From NCBI RefSeq assembly GCF_016056275.1, contig NZ_JAECZA010000012.1, positions 62,001 to 126,000 of the forward strand: a stretch of DNA of 64,000 nucleotides, in the 5' to 3' direction. The position numbers and the translations under genes were made by a program. Below are positions 16,680 through 24,396 of this stretch, one piece after another. The notes beneath the pieces were generated by a model that was not told where the DNA came from, did no database searches, and saw only the letters and a list, made by a program, of their open reading frames with translations. The DNA is from Dendronalium phyllosphericum CENA369 (lineage in GTDB: Bacteria; Cyanobacteriota; Cyanobacteriia; Cyanobacteriales; Nostocaceae). Within the stretch, counting starts at the first letter, position 1, and each line of letters starts with the position of its first letter.

Positions 16680-16711
16680 GGTTAGAAGACGGTGCTAAGT
16701 CAGAAAAATTA

Positions 16712-16740
16712 GATACCCGACTTCTAAAAAATCGGGTATC
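16712..16740 (+). terminator. hairpin after diiron gene
   Basis: GATACCCGA and TCGGGTATC form a perfect 9-bp stem with an 11-base loop, 33 bp after the stop codon. A T-run is only weak and lies about 13 bases on (ATTTTT), so it may be a terminator or an mRNA 3' end stabiliser. Confidence 0.55.
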
Positions 16741-16780
16741 TGGATACGGCGTATTTTTACAAATCAAATAAGATTGCTAC

Positions 16781-16801
16781 ATTACTAATTCAATTAGTAA
16801 T
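16781..16801. promoter_or_regulatory. perfect palindrome upstream of SsuA-like gene
   Basis: ATTACTAATT and AATTAGTAAT flank a single C, a perfect 10-1-10 palindrome about 284 bp before the 17085 start codon. The 16680-17084 interval has no gene; apart from the hairpin and this site it is AT-rich and presumably carries the promoter for the transporter genes. Confidence 0.4.
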
Positions 16802-17084
16802 ACTTTTTGCTGTTAATTATTTTAAACAAAGTTTTATTTAGATTATTTAGCTATTACTAATTTTTGATTGCTCTAAAACTTTTTAAAATTTAGTCGTTAC
16901 AAACACAATAATTTTATAGTTAATACTTGTATGATGTTCTGTCTAACAAGATGATGAGATTTGAGAAATAATTAAATTTCAGCATAGAATAACAAGCTTT
17001 TTTATATCTAACATTGATTTTAAATATTGACAACAAACCCAGGATTTAATATACGAAATGTCCTAAGAGGCAAAGAGTTAAATT

Positions 17085-18170
17085 ATGTTACATCGACTGA
17101 TAAATCAGTTTTTAGCTGTCCTAAAACAGAGAAACTTATTTAAGCATCAAGGGATTAAGATTTTTGGTGTGTTGTTCGTGCTTGGTATTGGATTGAGTTT
17201 AGCGATCGCCTCCTGCACTCCCAGTAATTCAGCTGATACATCTACACAAAAACCCCAAATTCCTAAATTAACAGTGCTGAAAATGGGACATCAAAAAGGG
17301 ATGGCGCTGCTGAATATTATTAAGGCGCAAGGAAGTTTAGAAAAACGTCTGCAACCTCAAGGTATTTCAGTAACCTGGAATGAATTTTCCTCTACAGCAC
17401 CTCTATTGGATGGCATGGGTGCAGGTGCGATCGTTTTTGGTGGCGGTGGCGGTACAGGGAGCGTCTTTGCTCAAGCAGGAGATAAACCATTTGTCAGAGT
17501 TGCAGCCAGTACAGGTAGCACTAGAGGTTCAGCAATTTTAGTCCAAGAAAATTCAACGATTAAGACACTTTCTGATTTAAAAGGTAAGAAAGTTGCTTTT
17601 GCAAAAGGTTCTGGTCAGCACTACATTATTGTGCGTGCTTTAGAGAAAGTAGGTTTGAAATACAGTGATATTAAACCTCTCTACCTGACACCAGCCGAAG
17701 CTTTACCAGCGTTTGAGCGTGGTGATATTGATGCGTGGTTAATTTGGGACCCTTATACTGCTGAAGCTGAACGAAAACTGCGTACTCGTCTGTTAGCAGA
17801 CAATAGCACTGTATTTGGGGACAAAGCTGCACTAGAAAGCCCAAGCTTTTATTATGCTGCTCCAGATTTTGTGCGCGATCGTCCAGACATTGTCAAGACA
17901 ATTTTACAAGAGTTAGAAAAGGCTGGTGCTTGGTCTAGAGATAACTATCAGGATTCAGCCAAACTTCTTTCTAAGCTGTACAAAATTGACCTAAAAACAA
18001 TGGAAACTGTAGAAAAACGCGGTGGTCAACGTCAGGTGTTACCTGTAACAGATGAAGTTTTGAGCGGGTTGCAACGAATGGCAGATACATTTTACGAACT
18101 CAAAATTATTCCTAAAAAAATTGATGTCAAAGATAAAAATTACAACTGGGTTCCTGAGCAAAAGTGGTAA
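17085..18170 (+). CDS. SsuA-like aliphatic sulfonate-binding lipoprotein
   Basis: A 361-residue periplasmic binding protein of the SsuA/NMT1 class. The N-terminus has a basic start, a hydrophobic helix and a lipobox LAIASC (Cys about residue 45), so it should be anchored as a lipoprotein. The mature part has LKMGHQKGMALLNIIKAQGSLEKRL, typical of SsuA, and LPAFERGDIDAWLIWDPY in the second lobe. It would capture sulfonates or related compounds. No SsuB or SsuC gene is next to it; the next genes encode MetQ- and MetN-like proteins. The gap to the next start is 84 bp and includes an AATTCGTAATTTG-type repeat. Confidence 0.88.
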   Translation: MLHRLINQFLAVLKQRNLFKHQGIKIFGVLFVLGIGLSLAIASCTPSNSADTSTQKPQIPKLTVLKMGHQKGMALLNIIKAQGSLEKRLQPQGISVTWNEFSSTAPLLDGMGAGAIVFGGGGGTGSVFAQAGDKPFVRVAASTGSTRGSAILVQENSTIKTLSDLKGKKVAFAKGSGQHYIIVRALEKVGLKYSDIKPLYLTPAEALPAFERGDIDAWLIWDPYTAEAERKLRTRLLADNSTVFGDKAALESPSFYYAAPDFVRDRPDIVKTILQELEKAGAWSRDNYQDSAKLLSKLYKIDLKTMETVEKRGGQRQVLPVTDEVLSGLQRMADTFYELKIIPKKIDVKDKNYNWVPEQKW

Positions 18171-18254
18171 AGCGAGATAATTTGTAATTCGTAATTTGTA
18201 ATTAAGAAAACGTAGATTTTTATTACGTTGTTGTTGGTAAAAATAGGCGATCGC

Positions 18255-19142
18255 ATGAATATCATCAATATTAAACGTCGATTCTTTTTAATAGCCATTA
18301 CATCCTTTGCGGCTTCTACAGTATTTTCTAGCTGTAGTTCACCACAAAATAATTCTGCTACTAATACATCTGCAAATCCATCAGCAACCCCAGCCGCAAA
18401 TACCACAACTGCAACTAGAGAAAAAATTAAAGTTGGGGTAACGCCAGTTCCAGCCGGAGAAATTTTAGAGTTTGTCAAAAAGAATTTAGCACCTGAAGCT
18501 GGGCTAGATATCGAGATAGTTACTTTTAACGATTTTGTGCAGAATAATACTGCTTTAAAAGATGGGGTAATTGATGCTAACTATTTTCAACACATCCCTT
18601 TCATGGAAGACTATGGTAAAAAACATAATTTCGAGATGTATGCCTTTACTCCCCAAATTCATTTAAATCCAGTGGGCATTTTTTCTAAAAAATATAAGTC
18701 TCTCAAAGATGTGCCTAATAAAGCCCTAGTTACAATACCTGACGATCCTAGCAATGCCCATCGCGCTTTAAAAGTGTTGGAAGAATCAGGGTTTATCAAA
18801 CTCAAGCCAAATGTCCGTCCAGCGAGTCCTAAAAATATTGTTGAAAATCCCAAAAATATCCAAATTAAAGAGATACCAGGAGCGCAAGCAATCCCAAGTC
18901 TTCCTGATGTGGACTTAGCAGGAGTCACAGGTAATTGGATTGTCCAAGCCGGATTGAAAACTGATAAAGACGCTTTGGCATTAGAGTCAGCGAACGATCC
19001 GATTTATGCTGTTACTGTCACAACATTAAAAGGGAAAGAAACCGACCCCAGAATTCAGAAACTATATAAGTTATTGCGGGATGATAAAGTCAAGCAATTC
19101 ATTAAAGATAAATATCAAGGTGCAGGGATTCCCATTCCTTAG
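18255..19142 (+). CDS. MetQ/NlpA-family substrate-binding lipoprotein
   Basis: A 295-residue binding protein of the MetQ/NlpA family (D-/L-methionine or similar uptake). The lipobox FSSC follows a short signal helix. Family blocks KIKVGVTPVPAGEILEFVK, DGVIDANYFQHIPFMEDY and NPVGIFSKKYKSLKDV are clear. The ATG of MNIINIKRRFF is chosen; an upstream TTG lengthens the frame by 9 codons without support. Followed 35 bp later by the MetN-like ATPase. The permease MetI normally found beside these genes is absent from the window, so the transporter is incomplete here. Confidence 0.88.
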   Translation: MNIINIKRRFFLIAITSFAASTVFSSCSSPQNNSATNTSANPSATPAANTTTATREKIKVGVTPVPAGEILEFVKKNLAPEAGLDIEIVTFNDFVQNNTALKDGVIDANYFQHIPFMEDYGKKHNFEMYAFTPQIHLNPVGIFSKKYKSLKDVPNKALVTIPDDPSNAHRALKVLEESGFIKLKPNVRPASPKNIVENPKNIQIKEIPGAQAIPSLPDVDLAGVTGNWIVQAGLKTDKDALALESANDPIYAVTVTTLKGKETDPRIQKLYKLLRDDKVKQFIKDKYQGAGIPIP

Positions 19143-19177
19143 AAAGTAGTAATGATTTGTTGTGGGGAAATTATGAG

Positions 19178-20155
19178 ATGATCGCATTTACCGATGTCCA
19201 CAAAGTTTATAACCAAGGAACACAAAAAGTTGTAGCTTTAGATGGTGTAAGTGTTCGCATTAAACCAGGAGAAATTTTTGGTGTTTTAGGTCAAAGTGGT
19301 GCAGGCAAAAGTACTTTAATTCGCTGTGTTAATCAACTAGAAAAACCAACATCAGGTTCAGTTGTAGTTGATGGTCAGGAAATGACAAAACTATCTGGAA
19401 ATCAGTTACGTCGCGCCCGTCAACACATTGGCATGATTTTTCAACACTTTAATTTACTTAGTTGCCGAACTGTCACAGAAAACATTGCTTTTCCTCTGGA
19501 AGTGATGGGTTACAGCAGATTGCAACGTCGGGGGAAGGTGGAAGAATTGATTTCACTTGTCGGATTGAAAGGTAAAGCAGATGCTTATCCAGCCCAACTT
19601 TCTGGTGGTCAAAAGCAACGAGTAGGTATTGCCAGGGCTTTAGCTGGAGAACCAAAAGTGCTACTTTCTGATGAAGCGACATCAGCACTCGATCCCCAAA
19701 CTACGAGGTCAATTCTGGACTTGTTACGTGACCTGAACAAGCGCATGGGTTTGACAATCTTACTCATCACCCATGAAATGGGTGTAGTCAAGCAAATCTG
19801 CGATAGTGTTGCGGTACTCAATGCTGGCAGAATTGTAGAAAAGGGATATGTTAGCGATTTAATTGCTAAACCCGAATCATTTCTAGCCCAGGAAGTTTTT
19901 CCTCGTCGTAATGGTTATAGACCAAAACCTGGTGCTGTTATCGCAACGATCGCCTTTGCGGGAGAACAAGCAAGTCAACCAATTTTTGCCACCTTAGCCC
20001 GTCGTTTTGATGTGGATGTTAATATCCTCAGTGGGAGTGTGGAAACAGTAGGCGATCGCCGCGTTGGTCAATTCCATGTTGAATTAATAGGACAAAAAGT
20101 AACGCAAGCTTTGAAATTTTTACACGAAGCAGAATTTGAAGTAGAGGTGCATTGA
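19178..20155 (+). CDS. MetN-like ABC transporter ATP-binding protein
   Basis: A 325-residue ATPase. Walker A GQSGAGKST, signature LSGGQKQR, Walker B VLLSDEATSALD and switch His in LLITHEMG are all intact; the LLSDEATS variant is typical of MetN. The C-terminal ~75 residues form a NIL domain, which in MetN binds methionine to inhibit transport. The ATG of MIAFTDVHKVY is chosen, with GGGGA about 9 bases upstream; an earlier TTG adds 7 codons. It should energise uptake with the upstream MetQ-like protein through a permease encoded elsewhere. Confidence 0.88.
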   Translation: MIAFTDVHKVYNQGTQKVVALDGVSVRIKPGEIFGVLGQSGAGKSTLIRCVNQLEKPTSGSVVVDGQEMTKLSGNQLRRARQHIGMIFQHFNLLSCRTVTENIAFPLEVMGYSRLQRRGKVEELISLVGLKGKADAYPAQLSGGQKQRVGIARALAGEPKVLLSDEATSALDPQTTRSILDLLRDLNKRMGLTILLITHEMGVVKQICDSVAVLNAGRIVEKGYVSDLIAKPESFLAQEVFPRRNGYRPKPGAVIATIAFAGEQASQPIFATLARRFDVDVNILSGSVETVGDRRVGQFHVELIGQKVTQALKFLHEAEFEVEVH

Positions 20156-20224
20156 ATTGGGGATTGGGGATTGGGAAGAAAATCAAAATTACAAATTACG
20201 AATTATGCATACGGAGGCTTGCTA

Positions 20225-21562
20225 ATGAGCGGATCGAAGCAATTAAAACTAGGTGCATTCATGCGTCCAGTCAGCATACATACAGGTGCTTGGCGCTATC
20301 CTGGGGCTATACCTGATGCTAATTTTAACTTCCCAGCACTGAAAAAATTTATCCAAAAACTAGAGCAAGGCAAGTTTGACGCATTCTTCATGGCGGATCA
20401 CTTGGCGGTGCTGAATATGCCAATTAACGCGCTGAAACGCAGTCATACTGTCACTTCATTTGAGCCATTCACCCTGCTTTCAGCCCTCGCTGCCGTTACC
20501 GAACACATTGGGCTAGTAGCCACCGCTTCTACAACCTATGATGCGCCTTACCACATCGCTCGCCGCTTCGCATCTCTCGACCATATCAGTGGCGGTCGCG
20601 CTGGCTGGAACATCGTCACTACAGCCAATCCAGACGCAGCACTCAACTTCGGATTAGAAGAAGAGATAGAGCATGATGAACGTTATCGGCGGGCTAGAGA
20701 ATTTTATGATGTCGTCACGGGTCTTTGGGATTCCTTTGCTGACGATGCCTTCATTAGGGACGTGGAAGCAGGGATTTATTTCGATCCCGCAAAGCTTCAC
20801 GTTCTGAATCACAAGGGAAAATATCTCTCGGTGCGGGGGCCATTGAACATTGCTAGACCAATCCAAGGCTGGCCATTAATCGTGCAAGCGGGTGCATCCG
20901 AAGCCGGCCGACAATTAGCTGCCGAAACTGCCGAGGCTGTGTTTGCACCTGCTAGTAATCTGGAGGCTGGCAAAGCCTTATTTGCAGACATTAAGGGACG
21001 GGCGCGGGCGATCGGACGTGACCCAGACAGTATCAAAATCCTTCCAGGTGCTTTAGCCATTGTGGGCGAAACTGTCGCCGAGGCACAGGCCAAGCGTGTT
21101 TATTTGGACAGCTTAGTACATTATGACAGTGGGATTGCTAGCCTAAATGGTGCGCTTGGTTACGACGTTTCGGGTTTCGATCCGGATGGCCCCTTGCCAG
21201 AAATCCCACCGACCAATGCTGGTCACTCTTCACGAGAAAGAGTAATAGCCTTAGCGCAACGTGAAAACTTGACTATTCGACAACTAGCTCAACGTGTTGG
21301 CAGTTACGGCGGGCTGGCTTTCGTCGGCACACCCCAAACCATCGCCGATGAGATGGAGCAATGGCTGTTTGAGGAAGGCTCTGATGGCTTCAACATCATG
21401 TTCCCGTTTCTTCCTGAAGGGTTAAACGATTTCGTTGACAAGGTTGTACCAGAACTCCAACGGCGTGGCATCTTTCGCAAAGAGTATGAGGGTAAGACTC
21501 TGCGTGAAAATCTCGGACTAGCGCGCCCTGCTAACCGCTTCTTCCAGACTAGTCTGGTGTGA
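20225..21562 (+). CDS. LLM monooxygenase, NtaA/SnaA/DszA (DmoA-like) family
   Basis: A 445-residue flavin-dependent monooxygenase of the branch containing nitrilotriacetate (NtaA), dibenzothiophene sulfone (DszA) and dimethylsulfide (DmoA) monooxygenases. Blocks: LGAFMRPVSIHTGAWRYP, GKFDAFFMADHLAV, GRAGWNIVTTANPDAALNFG, HDERYRRAREFYDVVTGLW, WPLIVQAGASEAGRQLAAETAE, and a C-terminal TLRENLGL. The ATG of MSGSKQLKLG has GGAGG 7-8 bases upstream, so the longer 463-codon frame is rejected. Codon choice and GC are visibly higher than in the flanking genes, suggesting acquisition from another lineage. Substrate likely an organosulfur compound, by context. Confidence 0.88.
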   Translation: MSGSKQLKLGAFMRPVSIHTGAWRYPGAIPDANFNFPALKKFIQKLEQGKFDAFFMADHLAVLNMPINALKRSHTVTSFEPFTLLSALAAVTEHIGLVATASTTYDAPYHIARRFASLDHISGGRAGWNIVTTANPDAALNFGLEEEIEHDERYRRAREFYDVVTGLWDSFADDAFIRDVEAGIYFDPAKLHVLNHKGKYLSVRGPLNIARPIQGWPLIVQAGASEAGRQLAAETAEAVFAPASNLEAGKALFADIKGRARAIGRDPDSIKILPGALAIVGETVAEAQAKRVYLDSLVHYDSGIASLNGALGYDVSGFDPDGPLPEIPPTNAGHSSRERVIALAQRENLTIRQLAQRVGSYGGLAFVGTPQTIADEMEQWLFEEGSDGFNIMFPFLPEGLNDFVDKVVPELQRRGIFRKEYEGKTLRENLGLARPANRFFQTSLV

Positions 21563-21577
21563 GCTGCGATCGCTTTG

Positions 21578-21703
21578 CTAGTAGTCTGGCAACCTAACTT
21601 TGAGAGGTAAAGGAACGAACCGCAAAGTACACAAAGTACACGAAGGAAGAAGAGAAATTAAAAAGTTGATTCACCTAGCAAAATTTCCTTGCCAGACTAC
21701 TAG
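21578..21703. repeat. 126-bp MITE-like element
   Basis: Perfect 15-bp terminal inverted repeats, CTAGTAGTCTGGCAA at the left and its complement at 21689-21703, enclose 96 bp without coding capacity. The interior AACGAACCGCAAAGTACAC-type sequence resembles a common cyanobacterial dispersed repeat. It starts 16 bp after the LLM stop codon. Confidence 0.65.
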
Positions 21704-21744
21704 TATCACACCTCAAATTTAGTAGTACTTTAAGCGTGTATTTT

Positions 21745-21838
21745 ATACAAATTATCTAAAATCTGGCAACATATTCAAACCCCCAAACCCAAATTAAATC
21801 TGACTTTCTTAACTACGAATTACAAATTACGAATTGAT
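21745..21838 (-). repeat. dispersed ~90-bp repeat, inverted copy
   Basis: Read on the minus strand this runs AATTCGTAATTTGTAATTCG, TAAGAAAGTCAGAT, GGGTTTGAATATGTTGCC, TTTTAGATAATT. The same series of blocks occurs on the plus strand at 25717-25805; shorter AATTCGTAATT pieces occur at 18184, 20188 and 51953. Confidence 0.7.
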
Positions 21839-21867
21839 TTTAAACCCTAGAAAATTGGCAATACATC

Positions 21868-22896
21868 ATGGTAGCAATATTTAAAAAACGCAGCTTTCTA
21901 ATGTTTTTAGTAGTTGGAGTATTTAGCCTGTCTCCAAGCTTAGTTAGTTGTAGCTCACAAACTACAGACAAAACCGCTGTTGCCTCTAGTAACATCAAGA
22001 CCAAAGTATTAAGAATGGGCTATCAGTCGGCTGGAGACATAGTCAAGGTTAAAGGAGTTTTAGAAAAGCGTTTAAAGCCACTTGGTATTTCTGTAGAGTG
22101 GTCGAAATTTGCCGCCGGGCCGCAACTTCTAGAAGCAATGAATGTCGGAAGTGTGGATTTCGGTTTTGTTGGTGAAACTCCACCTATCTTTGCTCAAGCC
22201 TCTGGTGTTCCTTTCGTCTATGTTGCTAGTAGTAAACCTGGTTCTGGTGAAGCGACTGCTGTTGTAGTAGATAAAGATTCTCCAATCAAGACTGTAGCTG
22301 ATTTAAAAGGTAAGGGACTAGCTTTTCAAAGAGCTACAGCACAACAATACTTTGTTGTCAAAGTTTTAGAAGAAGCCGGACTCAAACTTAGTGATGTTAA
22401 ACACATCAACCTTACACCATTAGAAACTCGTGCAGCATTTGAACGTAAGAGTGTGGAAGCAGCAGTAATTGGCGATCCCCATTTGGCTGTATTTCAAAAA
22501 ACTGGTAGGGTTCGGGTTCTCCGGGATGGGAAAAATATTACTACCCAAGGAGGCTACTGGTTAGGTTCGCGCACCTTTGTTAAAGATAATCCTGAACTAG
22601 TCAAAGCCATCTTAGAAGAGATTAACAATATTGGTAAATGGGCTGAAAGCAACCCGCAAGAGGTTGCCGAACTAATTTCACCCGAAGCAAAAATTGATGT
22701 TCCCACATTGGAATTAGTTTCAAAACGGCGGCTGTACACTTTAAGACCCCTGAGTGAAGAAGTTTTATCAGGACAGCAGAAGATTGCAGACTTGTTCTAC
22801 GAACAAAAGTTCATTACAAAGAAAATCAACGTTAGAGATGCGACTCTCTCTCCTCAACAGTATGCTGCTTTTACTCCAACAGATGTTAAGCCTTAA
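21868..22896 (+). CDS. SsuA-like aliphatic sulfonate-binding lipoprotein
   Basis: A 342-residue paralogue of the 17085 protein, closer to classical SsuA. Signal helix and lipobox LVSC, then LRMGYQSAGDIVKVKGVLEK, VDFGFVGETPPIFAQA (the GETPP ligand-loop typical of sulfonate binders), and ETRAAFERKSVEAAVIGDPH. It should present sulfonates to a permease not encoded here. Likely transcribed after the DmoA-like gene, although a MITE-like element and another repeat lie between them. Confidence 0.88.
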   Translation: MVAIFKKRSFLMFLVVGVFSLSPSLVSCSSQTTDKTAVASSNIKTKVLRMGYQSAGDIVKVKGVLEKRLKPLGISVEWSKFAAGPQLLEAMNVGSVDFGFVGETPPIFAQASGVPFVYVASSKPGSGEATAVVVDKDSPIKTVADLKGKGLAFQRATAQQYFVVKVLEEAGLKLSDVKHINLTPLETRAAFERKSVEAAVIGDPHLAVFQKTGRVRVLRDGKNITTQGGYWLGSRTFVKDNPELVKAILEEINNIGKWAESNPQEVAELISPEAKIDVPTLELVSKRRLYTLRPLSEEVLSGQQKIADLFYEQKFITKKINVRDATLSPQQYAAFTPTDVKP

Positions 22897-22904
22897 GCTT
22901 TTGT

Positions 22905-23070
22905 CAAATTATGGTATGACCAAGCCCCTTTGGGGCGGGTGTAGGGGAGCCAACGCCGTGGGCGGGTTTCCCACGCCACTTGCCACAACGGGGGGAACCC
23001 CCGCAAGACAGTGGCTCGACTTGAGGCGACTGGCGTTGTGGGGTGTGGGGTGTAGGGAAAGAATCTAGTC
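22905..23070. repeat. GC-rich hairpin repeat cluster
   Basis: Between the SsuA-like gene and the methyltransferase lies GC-rich sequence with several small inverted repeats (AAGCCCCTTTGGGGCG; GTGGGCGGGTTTCCCAC; GGGGGAACCCCC) and GGGGTGTGGGGTGTAGGG heptamers. ORFs crossing it on both strands are products of the repeat. 22897-23227 contains no convincing gene. Confidence 0.7.
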
Positions 23071-23227
23071 CCAATAGAATTGGATACAAGCCCCTGTATT
23101 TATACATGGAATTAAAAGAAATATGTATTCTTAGTTATGTAGTACGAGAAATACAGCGTCTTTGGGAGAAACCCTTGCTTTTAAGCCTGGGGTTCCCCAC
23201 ACCCTACACCCTGTTCATTACAAACAC

Positions 23228-24040
23228 ATGACAGATGAAAGAAGTCAGTTAAGAACCACTTTTAATCGAGTAGCACTGTTGTATGACCAAGTTCGACCAA
23301 GATATCCAGAAGCGCTTTTTGAAGATGTGGTGTCTTTTTCAGAAATCACTCCAGACGGAAGGATATTAGAGATTGGTTGTGGTACTGGTCAGGCAACTGT
23401 GCCCTTTGCCCGCCGGGGTTATCGTATACTCTGCATTGAGTTGGGTGAGAATCTTGCTACGGTTGCCCAAAAAAATCTGGCTGCTTATCCGCAAGTAGAA
23501 GTGCGTAACATCGCTTTTGAGGATTGGGTGACCCAAGAAAATACTTTTGATTTAGTAATTTCGGCAACTGCTTTCCATTGGCTTGACCCAAGTATTGCTT
23601 ACAAAAAAACGGCTCAAGCCCTCACATCTAAAGGAGCGATCGCGCTATTTTGGAATGTACACGTACATAGTGATGCTAGTAATGGCTTCTTTGAAGAAGT
23701 ACAGGAGCTATATCAAAGTTTAGCTCCTCAACTGGTTAAAGACGATGAGCCTCCTTTGCGCGAGCAGAAAGTCCCTAATAAAACAAGTGAGATTAAGCAA
23801 ACAGGTTTGTTTGGTGAAGTGACATATCGCTCTTATCGATGGGATGCAACATACAACAGTGCAAGTTATCTCAACCTTTTAAATACTTACTCCGGTCATC
23901 TAAATTTAGACAGCATTACAAGAGCGCGTTTTTTTGATGCGATCGCCCAATTAATTAATACCAAGTTCAATGGTCAAATTACTAAAGGTTACTTAACTAC
24001 TTTGTACGTAGCCCACCTATTGAAGAAGTTCACAAATTAG
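23228..24040 (+). CDS. class I SAM-dependent methyltransferase
   Basis: A 270-residue methyltransferase with motif I ILEIGCGTGQATVPFA, acidic motif II (CIELGENL) and VISATAFHWLDP in the motif IV region. The ATG of MTDERSQLRTTF is chosen because the longer frame runs through repeat DNA. A paralogue of nearly the same length (271 residues) lies at 54301, next to the second organosulfur cluster; both share LYDQVRPRYPEAL/VYYNARASYPKEL and FHWxxP blocks. Substrate unknown. A hairpin (24125-24144) follows. Confidence 0.85.
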   Translation: MTDERSQLRTTFNRVALLYDQVRPRYPEALFEDVVSFSEITPDGRILEIGCGTGQATVPFARRGYRILCIELGENLATVAQKNLAAYPQVEVRNIAFEDWVTQENTFDLVISATAFHWLDPSIAYKKTAQALTSKGAIALFWNVHVHSDASNGFFEEVQELYQSLAPQLVKDDEPPLREQKVPNKTSEIKQTGLFGEVTYRSYRWDATYNSASYLNLLNTYSGHLNLDSITRARFFDAIAQLINTKFNGQITKGYLTTLYVAHLLKKFTN

Positions 24041-24124
24041 GCAGGCGGCTGGCGTTATCCCTGGGCTTACTCCGTAGACGCTTTTTTGCTATCAACTTTG
24101 AGTCTTTCCGGCAAAACAGACGTT

Positions 24125-24144
24125 AAAAGAACGTGAGTTCTTTT
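24125..24144 (+). terminator. hairpin downstream of methyltransferase
   Basis: AAAAGAAC and GTTCTTTT pair perfectly around GTGA, ending in TTTT, 85 bp after the stop codon. Confidence 0.45.
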
Positions 24145-24151
24145 ACAAGAT

Positions 24152-24280
24152 ATGCGCTCTGTTCATAGTCTAGATGACCCCATATCAGCGTTGGGATTGT
24201 TGCTAGGTGATTTAACGCTACAACAGCGGGGAGATTTTTATAGCGATCGCCACATCACTAACGCCAAAAAAATTAACTAG
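24152..24280 (+). other. short unrecognised ORF in 24041-24396 gap
   Basis: A 42-codon frame beginning MRSVHSLDDPISALG and ending NAKKIN. It has protein-like composition (DDPISALGLLLGDLTLQQRGD) but no recognised family and no ribosome-binding site. It could be the remains of a larger gene. The rest of the gap holds nothing further. Confidence 0.2.
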
Positions 24281-24396
24281 CTGGGAGATCGCAAGCATCA
24301 TCTTGTGGGCATCATAATCCCAAGCCGAATACATCAGCTAGCAGCCAGGAAACTTTTTGGCAGCGTGTTTTTTATATACAACTGTAGTCTCAACCG

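Noticed and set aside
21696-21726. ACTACTA...TAGTAGT dyad as another sulfur operator
   Set aside because: Its left half is the end of a MITE-like element, so the symmetry may be accidental; not counted among the operator sites.
22754-23231. Several short ORFs on both strands between SsuA-like and methyltransferase genes
   Set aside because: They translate hairpin and GGGGTGT repeats or overlap the real genes in another frame.
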